A stretch of DNA of 64,000 nucleotides from Phosphoribacter sp037046615 (lineage in GTDB: Bacteria; Actinomycetota; Actinomycetes; Actinomycetales; Dermatophilaceae). Below the pieces are notes generated by a model. The model did not search any database. It was not told the DNA's origin and saw only the letters and a list, made by a program, of their open reading frames with translations. Below, one piece after another: positions 45,271 to 54,007 of the stretch. The DNA is taken from assembly GCA_037046615.1 (NCBI GenBank), contig JBAOHD010000008.1, positions 310,001-374,000 on the forward strand, given 5' to 3'. How positions within the stretch are numbered: the first letter of the stretch is position 1; the number at the start of each line of letters is the position of its first letter. The translations under genes and the position numbers were made by a program.

Positions 45271-47729
45271 TCAGGGGGATGTCTCGGCCGGCTCCCGTGG
45301 GGTCTCGTCGTGCGTCGATCGTGAGGCCGGGGTCGCCAAGACGGCCTTGAGCTGGCCTTCCCGCAGGGTGCCGCCCTTCTTCTTGAGGGAGTGGCCGGTG
45401 AGCAGGCCGACCATGAACATGCCGATGGCCAAGGCCCCCAGACCAAACAAGGTGTCACCGGGGGTGCGCAGCCAACGGATCACGGTGAGTCCTGGGGAGT
45501 AGAGGAACTCCGAGCTGCGGGCATACCAGAGCCCTTCGGTCATGCTGGCCCACGCCTGCGCGAGACCGAGGGGCAGGAGGCTGAGCAGCGCCATGAGGAG
45601 CAGGCCGATGTTAAGCAGCCAGAAGCCCCACTTGATGGGCCAGTCGTTCCACTCTCGACCCGGCATGAGGCTGCGGATGCAAAAGAGCATCAGCCCGATC
45701 CCCAGCATCCCGTAGACCCCGAACAAGGCGGTGTGCCCGTGCAAGGGGGTGAGGTTGAGACCCTGCACGTAGAACAGCGAGATCGGGGGGTTGATGAGGA
45801 AGCCGAAGACCCCGGCTCCCAGCATGTTCCAGAACGACACGGAGATGAAGAAGTAGATCGCCCACTTGTAGCCTGCGGCCCATTCACGCACCTTGAGGAT
45901 CCGCAGGTTGCGGAATGCCTCGAAGCCGATGAGGGCCAACGGCACGACCTCGAGCGCACTGAAGGTCGCGCTCCAGGCCATGACGGCATCGTTGGAGCCG
46001 CTGAAGTAGAGGTGGTGTCCGGTGCCGATGATGCCGCCGGCCAGGAAGATGACCGTCGCTGAGAGGGTCGCCGTGGCGGCCAGCGCGGGTCGCACGAGTC
46101 CGAGGCGGGAGAACAGGAACGCCATGACCACCGTCGCGAAGACCTCGAAGAAGCCTTCCACCCACAGGTGCACGACCCACCAGCGCCAGTATTCGGTGAT
46201 CGACAGGTGGCTGCCGTAACCCATCCCGAAGGCCGCACCGAAGAAGGACGCGATCGCCAGGCAGCTGACGAGCAGCATGATGACGAGGCTGCGTTGTGAA
46301 CCGGACTGCAGCGGGGCCTCGGTGCTGGGGGACAGGCGGGTGCCCTTGGCGCGGCGGACGGCCGGCCACATCGCGCGCGCCATGAGGAACAGCCACAGGA
46401 AGAGCCCGATGAAGAGCCCGATCTGCCAGACGCGTGCCAGGTCGAGGTATTCCAGGCCGGTCGTCCCGAGCCACCAGCTGATCTCGTTGCCGTAACCCAT
46501 CCGACCGGTGATCGACAGCCACTGGCCCACCATCGAGCCGGCAACGACGAGGATGAGCGCGCCGAAGAGGACGTTGACGCCCAGACGCTGGAAGCGCGGC
46601 TCTCGCCCGCCGACGGCGGGCCCGACGTAGAGGCCGGTGGCGAGCCAGGCGGTGGCGATCCACAGGATGCCCAGTTGCGTGTGCCAGGTGCGCACCACGG
46701 CATACGGGAGGATGACGTCGATCGGTATGCCGTAGAGCGCACCGCCCTCGACGCCGTAGTGCGCCGCGATGATGCCCATCGCGATCTGGAGCACGAAGAG
46801 GGCACCGACGACGAAGAAGTACTTGAGGGTCGCCTTCTGTGACGGGGTTGGCTGGTAGCCCAGCAGCGGGTCCTTGTCCGGGTGCCTCTGCCGCCTCCGC
46901 GACCTCGTCGACCGCGCGGAAGTTGTGGTACCACACCAGCCCGGCGATGCCCGCGAGGAGCACGATGAAGCTGATGACGCTCCACAAGATGTTGGTCGGA
47001 GTGGGGACGTTGTCGATGAGCGGCTCGTGGGGCCAGTTGCGGGTGTAGGTCGCGGTGTCGCCGGGGGCGTCGGTCGACGCAGCCCAACTCGACCACCAGA
47101 AGAAGGCGCTCATCTTGCGCATGGCGGTGTCGTCCTTGACCGTGCCGGCGGGAATCGCGTATTCGGTGTGGCCGTCTCGGAAGATCTGGGCGTAGTGCGT
47201 GGCATTGGCCTCGAATGCCTCGAACCGGACCCGGTCGAGCACGATCGCGTCGGTGGTCGCGTCGTAGGTATTGGTGCGCATGGCGATCTTCATGCGGCGC
47301 CTGAAGCGTGGCCTGCTGCACCGGATCTGCGGCAGCGAAGGAAGAGAAGCCGGCGTCCTTGGCGTAGCGGTCGAGGAGGAAGACCGCCTCGCGGTGGAGC
47401 CAATCGGCGGTCCAGTCGGGCGCGACGTAGGCGCCGTGGCCCCAGACCGAGCCGATTTGCTGCCCACCGATCGATTGCCACACCCGCTGGCCATCCATGA
47501 TGTCGGCGCCGGAGAACAGAGTGGTCCCGTTGCCGTCGACCACCCGTTGGGGCATCGGTGGCTTGCTCTGGTTGATCGACGATCCCATCCACAGCAGCAC
47601 CGCGAATGAGCCCACGAGGACGAAGACGAGCGCCGCCCACCATCGCTTGTCGCGCGGTGACATCAGGCTGGAGACGCTGACGGGCACCCTCGGCGGGGTG
47701 GCTGGTGATGGGCGGGTGTCGACGGACAT
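45271..47729 (-). pseudogene. norB: Quinol-dependent nitric oxide reductase (qNOR), two frameshifts as read
   Basis: About 818 codons if joined. The first helix (W-A-A-L-V-F-V-L-V-G) and an external domain (G-Q-R-V-W-Q-S-I-G-G-Q, G-H-G-A-Y-V-A-P-D-W) are the fused NorC-like part of qNOR; the heme-copper core holds E-Y-W-R-W-W-V-V-H-L-W-V-E-G-F-F-E, G-T-G-H-H and P-L-H-G-H-T-A-L-F-G-V-Y-G. It reduces NO to N2O with quinol in the membrane, for detoxification or partial denitrification. One-base insertions near 47295 and 46880 break the frame; both sides are well conserved. ATG 47729. No norD/norQ, nsrR or nir genes are present. Confidence 0.88.
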
Positions 47730-47764
47730 GATGCGCTCCCTGGCTGACTCACCGAATAACTACA

Positions 47765-47785
47765 TAGCTGGTTGGGAAAAAGCTA
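47765..47785 (-). promoter_or_regulatory. Inverted repeat in the norB promoter region
   Basis: TAGCT (47765-47769) and AGCTA (47781-47785) with an 11-base spacer form a 21-bp palindrome in the only AT-rich spot of the norB/pgsA2 gap; a TAGTTATT stretch lies between it and the norB start. It may bind an NO- or redox-responsive regulator. It does not match an FNR or NsrR consensus that I know well. Confidence 0.4.
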
Positions 47786-47942
47786 CACCGTGCCGACCGG
47801 GGCGTGAAGGGTGACCCTGGTCTCGACCGCCAGACCGTCGGAGGCGACCCCGGGAGGCGATGCCCGAGGCGGACTCCTCGCGATTCCATCGGCTCGCCCC
47901 GCCTTCCGACCGAGAGTCCACGGCTGCGGTTACAGTGGCCGG

Positions 47943-48554
47943 GTGACTGCACCCACGGAGCCGCGCCCCTCGCGCGAGCGCACCGTGTCAACGCAGATCT
48001 GGACCCTGCCCAACGTCCTGTCGTTCCTCCGGGTGCTCGGCGTCCCCCTGTTCTTGTGGCTGCTCCTGCGAGGTGACGACGGGTGGGCCTTGGTCGTCCT
48101 CGCACTGTCCGGGGTGACGGACTACCTTGACGGCAAGATCGCCCGCACCTTCGGGATGGAGTCCCGCCTCGGCCAACTCCTGGACCCGATCGCCGACCGG
48201 CTCTACATCGTGAGCACGCTCGTGGGCATGGCCTGGCGTGGCTTTGTCCCGTGGTGGCTCGTGGCCCTTCTCGTCCTGCGTGAAGTCCTCATGGCTGGCC
48301 TCCTGCTGGCACTGCGCCGCGTCGGCCAAGTCGGGCTGCCCGTCCACTTCGTCGGCAAGGCTGCGACGATGAACCTCCTCTACGCCTTCCCTGTGGTCCT
48401 CCTCGGGCACCTTCCGGGGCCGGTCGGGGAGTGGGCGCTGCCGATCGGGTGGGGTTTTGCCTGGTGGGGCGTGGGGCTCTACTGGCTGGCAGCAATCCTG
48501 TATGCCGTGCAGGCGGCACCGATCCTGCGCCGTGATCGGCGGCTCGCCACATGA
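47943..48554 (+). CDS. pgsA2: CDP-alcohol phosphatidyltransferase (PgsA2-like, PGP or cardiolipin synthase)
   Basis: About 203 residues. The signature D-Y-L-D-G-K-I-A-R then G-Q-L-L-D-P-I-A-D-R is complete and the protein has four to five membrane helices. It makes phosphatidylglycerol phosphate or cardiolipin. GTG 47943 or GTG 47985 can start it; the earlier is chosen. It begins a chain of overlapping genes (DUF881, sbp, DUF881), as at M. tuberculosis Rv1822-Rv1825. Confidence 0.85.
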   Translation: MTAPTEPRPSRERTVSTQIWTLPNVLSFLRVLGVPLFLWLLLRGDDGWALVVLALSGVTDYLDGKIARTFGMESRLGQLLDPIADRLYIVSTLVGMAWRGFVPWWLVALLVLREVLMAGLLLALRRVGQVGLPVHFVGKAATMNLLYAFPVVLLGHLPGPVGEWALPIGWGFAWWGVGLYWLAAILYAVQAAPILRRDRRLAT

Positions 48555-49546
48555 GCACGCGCGTCGACCAGTCGATGAGCCTCATCACCGAGTTGATGGA
48601 GCACCCTCTCGAGCCAAGCTATGAGGCAGCGGCGCAGCAGCGACGCGAGGCGGGCCTCAAACCGGACACGTCCACGGCGACGCCGCTCGTCCTGGTCATC
48701 GCCCTCGTCGTCGGCCTGCTCTTCGCCCTCGCCGCCGTCAACCTCCGCGCCGCATCCAGCGTCGTGGGCCAGACACGCATCCGGCTCATCGAGCAGATTG
48801 AAGCCGGCCAGGCCCGCGGGGACGAGCTCAAGGGCAAGGTCACCGCCATCGACGGCCAGATCGCCGCCGCCCAGCAAGCCGCGCTGGGGCCGTCGGGGCT
48901 CTTGCAGCGACTGGCCGAACTCCAGATCGCCACGGGCGGGAGGGCGGTGACCGGGCCGGGGGTCCGGGTGACCCTCGATGACGCTGCGGCGGCCAATGGC
49001 AGCAATGCCGATCCGCGCGCCGGCTCGGGTTTTGGCGCCGGGCGCGTGTCGGCTGCGGACCTGCAGATCCTCGTCAACGGACTCTGGGCCGCCGGCGCAG
49101 AAGCGATCGACGTCAATGGGCAACGGCTGACAACGAGGGCCGCGATCCGTTTCGCGGGCCAGGCGATCCTTGTCGACTTCCGCCCGCTCACCCGTCCCTA
49201 CGAGATCACTGCCATCGGTGACGCCCGCCAGCTCGCGGCGACCTTCAGCGCGTCACCCGCGGGCAGCTATCTCAAAGCTCTCGGTGACAATTACGGCATA
49301 CCCACGTCGGTGAAGACCGAGGCGACGGTGACCTGCCCGGCTGGCACGATCCCGGCGATGGCCTACGCCATCCCGCTGCCTGCCCGCCCGTCAACCACCG
49401 TGTCACCGACAGGGTCACCGGCCGGGTCACCCACCCCCAAGCCGACGAGCACCCGAGTCGGCGCGACCTCGACTCCCACGACCACCCGCCCCCTCTCGTC
49501 GCCGACCACGAAAGCGACGACCACACGCACGGAGACTCCGCGATGA
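48551..49546 (+). CDS. DUF881 family envelope protein (first copy)
   Basis: 331 residues: cytoplasmic leader of 37 residues, one membrane helix (about 40-60), coiled coil, the DUF881 domain with T-G-P-G-V-R-V-T-L-D-D and D-V-N-G-Q-R, then a Ser/Thr/Pro-rich tail. Function unknown; it is conserved next to sbp and a second DUF881 gene in actinobacteria, suggesting an envelope or division role. ATG overlaps the pgsA2 stop and its stop overlaps sbp. Confidence 0.88.
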   Translation: MSTRVDQSMSLITELMEHPLEPSYEAAAQQRREAGLKPDTSTATPLVLVIALVVGLLFALAAVNLRAASSVVGQTRIRLIEQIEAGQARGDELKGKVTAIDGQIAAAQQAALGPSGLLQRLAELQIATGGRAVTGPGVRVTLDDAAAANGSNADPRAGSGFGAGRVSAADLQILVNGLWAAGAEAIDVNGQRLTTRAAIRFAGQAILVDFRPLTRPYEITAIGDARQLAATFSASPAGSYLKALGDNYGIPTSVKTEATVTCPAGTIPAMAYAIPLPARPSTTVSPTGSPAGSPTPKPTSTRVGATSTPTTTRPLSSPTTKATTTRTETPR

Positions 49547-49875
49547 TCCCTGCCATCGGCCTCGTCGTGGGCATTGTCCTCGGCCTCGTCCTGCATCCGA
49601 CGGTGCCCTTGTGGCTGCAGCCCTACCTCCCCATTGCGGTCATCGCCGCCCTTGACGCCGTGTTCGGAGGCGTGCGCGCAGTCCTCGACGGCGTGTTCAA
49701 CGACAAGGTCTTCGTCGTCTCGTTCCTCTCCAACGTCGTCGTCGCGGCCTTCATCGTCTTTCTCGGAGACCAACTCGGCGTCGGGTCCCAGCTCTCGACC
49801 GGCGTCGTCGTCGTGCTCGGGATCCGGATCTTCTCCAACGTCGCCGCCATCCGTCGTCACGTGTTCAAGGCCTGA
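49543..49875 (+). CDS. sbp: Small basic protein Sbp (DUF1290)
   Basis: 110 residues with three membrane helices and the motif I-A-A-L-D-A-V-F-G-G-V-R-A typical of the small basic protein family found beside DUF881 genes. Role unknown, likely in the cell envelope. Coupled to both DUF881 genes; three bases separate it from the second. Confidence 0.9.
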   Translation: MIPAIGLVVGIVLGLVLHPTVPLWLQPYLPIAVIAALDAVFGGVRAVLDGVFNDKVFVVSFLSNVVVAAFIVFLGDQLGVGSQLSTGVVVVLGIRIFSNVAAIRRHVFKA

Positions 49876-49878
49876 CCC

Positions 49879-50667
49879 GTGGCGCCCCTGTCAGGAAAGC
49901 CACGGGTCACGCCGGAGCCAGAGGAGACGCGAGATCGCACGTGGGCGCGCCTTCGGCGAATGGGCAGCCCGCGGATGACCCGCGCCAATGTCCTCGCCGC
50001 TGGACTCACCGTCGCGCTCGGCTTTGCCATCGCCACGCAAATCCAACAAAACCAAGCGACCGGGCTCCAAGGGCTGCGCCAGGATGAACTCGTGCGCGTC
50101 CTTGACGAGGTCAACCAGCGGGCCACGAGGCTGGACTCACAGGTCCGTGAACTCGAGGCCCAGCGCGACAGCCTGGCCTCGGGCGCCGACTCCGCCGCAA
50201 AGGCAGCCACCCAAGCGCAGCGACGGGTGGATCAGCTCGGCGTGCTAGCCGGCACGCTGCCGGCATCCGGCCCCGGCATCAAGCTGACGATCGCAGACCC
50301 CACGTCGACGATGAAGTCGCCGCTCCTGCTCGACGTGCTCCAGGAGTTGCGCGACGCCGGGGCGGAAGTCGTCCAGGTCGGTGGTGTCCGCGTCGTGGCC
50401 GGCACCTACTTCAGCGACGTGGGGGGCACGATCACCGCCGACGGCGAGGCCCTGCCGAGGCCGTTCGTGTTCCTCGCGATCGGTGACAGCAAGACGCTGG
50501 CCTCGGCCATGCGGATCCCCGGTGGAATCGTCGACACCGCCCGGCGGCAGAATGGCACCGCGACCGTCGAGGAGTCGACGGCGATCGCGATCACCGCCAC
50601 CCGCACCCCCAAAACACCCCGCTTCGCGACACCGGTCCCCGAGCCCACCGGCGCCTCGGGGCAATAG
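49879..50667 (+). CDS. DUF881 family envelope protein (second copy)
   Basis: 262 residues: one membrane helix (about 40-55), a coiled coil, then DUF881 with S-G-P-G-I-K-L-T-I-A-D and V-G-G-V-R-V-V-A-G-T. It differs clearly from the first copy, so the pair is old. GTG 49879. The end of its gene carries TAGACT, a possible -10 for gcvH. Confidence 0.87.
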   Translation: MAPLSGKPRVTPEPEETRDRTWARLRRMGSPRMTRANVLAAGLTVALGFAIATQIQQNQATGLQGLRQDELVRVLDEVNQRATRLDSQVRELEAQRDSLASGADSAAKAATQAQRRVDQLGVLAGTLPASGPGIKLTIADPTSTMKSPLLLDVLQELRDAGAEVVQVGGVRVVAGTYFSDVGGTITADGEALPRPFVFLAIGDSKTLASAMRIPGGIVDTARRQNGTATVEESTAIAITATRTPKTPRFATPVPEPTGASGQ

Positions 50668-50703
50668 ACTCCACGTTCGCACCCTGTCTCACGAAGATCT
50701 TCG
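50665..50703 (+). promoter_or_regulatory. Candidate gcvH promoter and 12-bp palindrome
   Basis: TAGACT (50665-50670) fits a -10 and includes the stop codon of the DUF881 gene. Downstream, CGAAGATCTTCG (50692-50703) is a perfect palindrome 24 bases before gcvH. No -35 is clear. The palindrome may be an operator. Confidence 0.35.
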
Positions 50704-50726
50704 ACGAGCCCAAGCAAAGGAGCGCC

Positions 50727-51116
50727 ATGAGCGACCTGGACTACCCCGACGACCTGCTCTACACCGCCGAGCACGAGTGGGTGAAGGAGGTCGGCGACGG
50801 CACGGTCCGCGTCGGCATCACGGCATACGCGCAGGACGCGCTGGGCGACGTCGTCTACGTGTCACTCCCGACCGTGGGGGACACCCTCGCAGCCGGTGAC
50901 TCGGTGGGTGAAGTCGAGTCCACGAAGTCGGTCAGCGACATCTACGCTCCCTTTGCCGGCGAGATCACCGCGGTCAACGAGGCGCTCGACGCTGCACCCG
51001 AGCTGGTCAACAGCGACCCCTATGGCGAGGGTTGGATGTATGCCATGCGCCCGGCCGACAACGAGGCATTGGCAGACCTGCTCGACGTCGCGGCCTACCG
51101 CGAGACCTTGGGCTGA
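50727..51116 (+). CDS. gcvH: Glycine cleavage system H protein
   Basis: 129 residues. The lipoyl lysine is in V-E-S-T-K-S-V-S, preceded by G-I-T-A-Y-A-Q-D-A-L-G-D. It shuttles the aminomethyl group between P, T and L proteins. ATG 50727 follows AAAGGAG. gcvP lies 3 kb on with its own riboswitch; gcvT is not in the window. No glycine riboswitch precedes gcvH. Confidence 0.96.
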   Translation: MSDLDYPDDLLYTAEHEWVKEVGDGTVRVGITAYAQDALGDVVYVSLPTVGDTLAAGDSVGEVESTKSVSDIYAPFAGEITAVNEALDAAPELVNSDPYGEGWMYAMRPADNEALADLLDVAAYRETLG

Positions 51117-51275
51117 CACCACCTTTGCTCCGGCGGCAGGCTCCTGGGCGGCGCTACCTGCCGCCCAGGCAATGCCGTATTCTTCGCTGACGGCGGACTA
51201 CACACGTGCGGTGTCGCGTCCCCGGTGAGCGGCAACCCGGCTGACACCTCCGGGATGCAGATTGGAGTCCGAGCG

Positions 51276-51716
51276 ATGACGGATCACACGCGCTCGACCC
51301 CGCCACCACGGCAGGGCGAGCCGACGACGATGCGCTTCCGAGGCGTGCCCGAGGGCGGCGAGTTCGTCGAGGTCGAGGGCGGCCTCACCTCCGCTGACCA
51401 CGCGACGATCCAGGCTCTGCGACCGGGCACGGCCCTGTTGGTCGTCATGCGCGGGCCCAACAACGGCGCCCGATTCCTGCTCGATGACGAGGAAGTCAGC
51501 GCCGGTCGTCACCCCGACAGTGACATCTTCCTCGACGACGTCACCGTGTCCCGCCGCCACGCGGTCTTCACCCGCCAGCAGCAGGGGTATGCCGTCCGCG
51601 ATGTCGGCTCCCTCAATGGCACCTATGTCAACCGCCGCTCGGTGGAGCAGGTCGATCTCCGGCACGGCGACGAGGTCCAGATCGGCAAGTACCGCTTCGT
51701 CTACTACGCGGGCTGA
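51276..51716 (+). CDS. garA: FHA-domain regulator GarA/OdhI
   Basis: 146 residues. The FHA domain shows G-R-H-P-D-S-D-I-F-L-D-D, S-R-R-H-A and G-S-L-N-G-T-Y-V-N. GarA/OdhI binds and inhibits 2-oxoglutarate dehydrogenase until phosphorylated by Ser/Thr kinases on an N-terminal Thr pair. Here the pair is in E-P-T-T-M-R-F (Thr 17-18), close to the usual E-T-T-S-V-F. ATG 51276 follows GGAG. Position after gcvH and before ftsR is conserved. Confidence 0.92.
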   Translation: MTDHTRSTPPPRQGEPTTMRFRGVPEGGEFVEVEGGLTSADHATIQALRPGTALLVVMRGPNNGARFLLDDEEVSAGRHPDSDIFLDDVTVSRRHAVFTRQQQGYAVRDVGSLNGTYVNRRSVEQVDLRHGDEVQIGKYRFVYYAG

Positions 51717-51734
51717 TCCGCCAGGGGAGTGTCT

Positions 51735-52445
51735 GTGGTCTCCGGTCGACGCCGAGGACGGTCGATCGGGCCGGTGCTCGCCGAACTCCGCACCGAGTTT
51801 CCCGATCTGACGGTGTCAAAGGTGCGTTTCCTTGAGGCCGAGGGTCTCGTGAGCCCGTCCCGGACTGCCGCCGGATATCGCATCTACTCACCGAGTGACA
51901 TCGACCGGCTCCGCTATGTGCTTCGGGCGCAACGGGATCGCTTCTGGCCCCTCAAGGTCATCCGTGAGGCGCTTGACGCTCTTGACCGTGGCCTCGTGCC
52001 GGCGGAAGGGGGCGAGGGGACAGCGCTACGTCCGGTGGCGCCGCAGTCCACGGAGGACCCGGCCCTGCCGACAGTCGCAGAGTTGGCGAGTCCGAGCAGA
52101 GTGCGTTTGACCCGGGCCGAACTCGCGGTCGCCGCCGAGGTCAGCCCGGCAGACGTCGACGGATGGGCGAGCTTTGGCCTGATCCATGCAGACGCAGAGG
52201 GCTACTACGACGATGCCCAACTCGCTGTGGCGCGCGCGGCGGCCGCGTTGGCGGCGTACGGCGTCGAGGCGCGGCATCTGCGGAGTTTCCGGACCGCTGC
52301 TGAGCGCGAGGTGGGGCTCGTCGATCAGGTCCTCGGTCCGCTGGCACACCGCGACCCGCAGACCAGAGCAGACACCGCCGCCGAGGTCGCGCATTCGTGC
52401 CTTGTCCTGCACGCGGCCCTCGTGCGGGCCCAACTGCTCCGCTGA
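51735..52445 (+). CDS. ftsR: MerR-type regulator FtsR
   Basis: About 236 residues. N-terminal MerR helix-turn-helix (V-S-K-V-R-F-L-E-A-E-G-L-V, Y-R-I-Y-S) followed by a longer effector-less domain, as in FtsR, which regulates ftsZ in Corynebacterium and follows odhI there. GTG 51735 has AGGGGAG six bases upstream; GTG 51729 overlaps that site. Confidence 0.82.
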   Translation: MVSGRRRGRSIGPVLAELRTEFPDLTVSKVRFLEAEGLVSPSRTAAGYRIYSPSDIDRLRYVLRAQRDRFWPLKVIREALDALDRGLVPAEGGEGTALRPVAPQSTEDPALPTVAELASPSRVRLTRAELAVAAEVSPADVDGWASFGLIHADAEGYYDDAQLAVARAAAALAAYGVEARHLRSFRTAAEREVGLVDQVLGPLAHRDPQTRADTAAEVAHSCLVLHAALVRAQLLR

Positions 52446-52523
52446 CCAAGACCTGCCGCATGGCCCGCGCCTGTCCGTCGAGCGATCACTGGCCGAAATG
52501 CCGATGGCGGGTACCGTTGGGTG

Positions 52524-53018
52524 ATGATCGAGGTCGAGGTGATGGGCGTCCGGGTCGACATGCCGACCAATCAACCGATCGTCGTGCTCCGGGAGCGCGA
52601 AGGTGACCGCTACTTGCCGATCTGGGTCGGTGCCGCGGAGGCCACCGCGATCGCCTACGTGCAGCAGGGCATCGAGCCTCCTCGCCCGCTCACCCACGAC
52701 CTCATGGCGACACTCCTGACGAGTCTCGACCACACCCTCACTGTCGTGCGGGTTGATCGCCTCGTCGAGAAGGTCTTCTTCGCCACGCTCGTCATCGACG
52801 GCCACGAAGTTTCCGCGCGCCCTTCGGACGGCATCGCTCTCGCGCTCAGGGTCGGCTGTCCCGTGCTCGTCGACCCGACGGTCATGGACGAAGCAGGCAT
52901 CGTGATCGGGCCGGATGAGGATGACGAGGTGGCACGATTCCGGGAGTTCCTCGACCAGGTGTCCGCCGAGGACTTCGATGCCGAAATGGACTCGGGTGCC
53001 GACCCAGACCCCCACTAA
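52524..53018 (+). CDS. Bifunctional nuclease family protein (BFN, DUF151)
   Basis: 164 residues. I-E-V-E-V-M-G-V-R, L-P-I-W-V-G-A-A-E-A-T-A-I-A and R-P-S-D-G-I-A-L-A-L-R are the DUF151 signature. The family has RNase/DNase activity in plants; its bacterial role is not settled. It lies between two MerR genes as in related genomes. ATG 52524. Confidence 0.88.
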   Translation: MIEVEVMGVRVDMPTNQPIVVLREREGDRYLPIWVGAAEATAIAYVQQGIEPPRPLTHDLMATLLTSLDHTLTVVRVDRLVEKVFFATLVIDGHEVSARPSDGIALALRVGCPVLVDPTVMDEAGIVIGPDEDDEVARFREFLDQVSAEDFDAEMDSGADPDPH

Positions 53019-53091
53019 CTGTCAAGTCGAGAGTGACAGTCTGTTACGGAAGTGACTGGTGCGACACACGGGGCAAAGTGTGCACCGATGA

Positions 53092-53122
53092 TTGACGGTA
53101 GCCCCTCAGGGTCTTACCGTCA
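53092..53122 (+). promoter_or_regulatory. MerR-style promoter with overlapping inverted repeat
   Basis: TTGACG (53092-53097) and TACCGT (53115-53120) form a promoter with a 17-base spacer. A perfect 8-bp inverted repeat, TGACGGTA (53093-53100) and TACCGTCA (53115-53122), spans both boxes. Operators placed between and over the -35 and -10 are the hallmark of MerR regulators, and a merR gene starts at 53204. Confidence 0.65.
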
Positions 53123-53203
53123 GAGGTGCCAAAGCGCACGCGTGTAACTACAGACGCGTATGCCGCCCCGGTGCCGTCGTGCACCATCGACCGGAGGACT
53201 CCC

Positions 53204-53780
<577 letters not shown>

Positions 53781-53804
53781 GCGCCATTGCACGGCATACC
53801 GAGA

Positions 53805-53828
53805 GTGACGTCAGTCACCGGGTAGACT
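53805..53828 (+). promoter_or_regulatory. gcvP promoter with GTGAC palindrome
   Basis: TAGACT (53823-53828) is a -10 placed so that transcription starts near 53835, just before the glycine riboswitch. GTGAC-GTCA-GTCAC (53805-53818) is a palindrome in the -35/spacer region, a possible repressor site. Confidence 0.45.
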
Positions 53829-53845
53829 CAGCTCGCTGATCACCC

Positions 53846-53951
53846 ACGCGGGAGAGTCCTGGTATGCCGTCCGGCCCGCCAGGCGCCGAAGGGGCAACTA
53901 CCCCGGAACCTCTCAGGCCAACGGACCGCGTGGGGAGGCAACTCTGAGGGG
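53846..53951 (+). ncRNA. Glycine riboswitch (gcvT element) in the gcvP leader
   Basis: The glycine aptamer core is clear: GCGGGAGAGTCC (53848-53859), CGCCGAAGGGGCAA (53884-53897), CCCCGGAACCTCTCAGGCCA and GGACCGCGTGGGGAGGC, ending with AACTCTGAGGGG. Only one aptamer is present. The first hairpin (CCTGG 53858-53862 / CCAGG 53879-53883) has a GTATGCCG copy in its loop. Downstream, GGGGCC and GGCCCC (about 53947-53978) could form the expression-platform hairpin. It should switch gcvP on when glycine is high. Confidence 0.92.
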
Positions 53952-54007
53952 CCGACCTGCCCGACAGAGGGGGCCCCGTCGTTCCGTCCCGTCTGCCGGA
54001 GGTCCGT

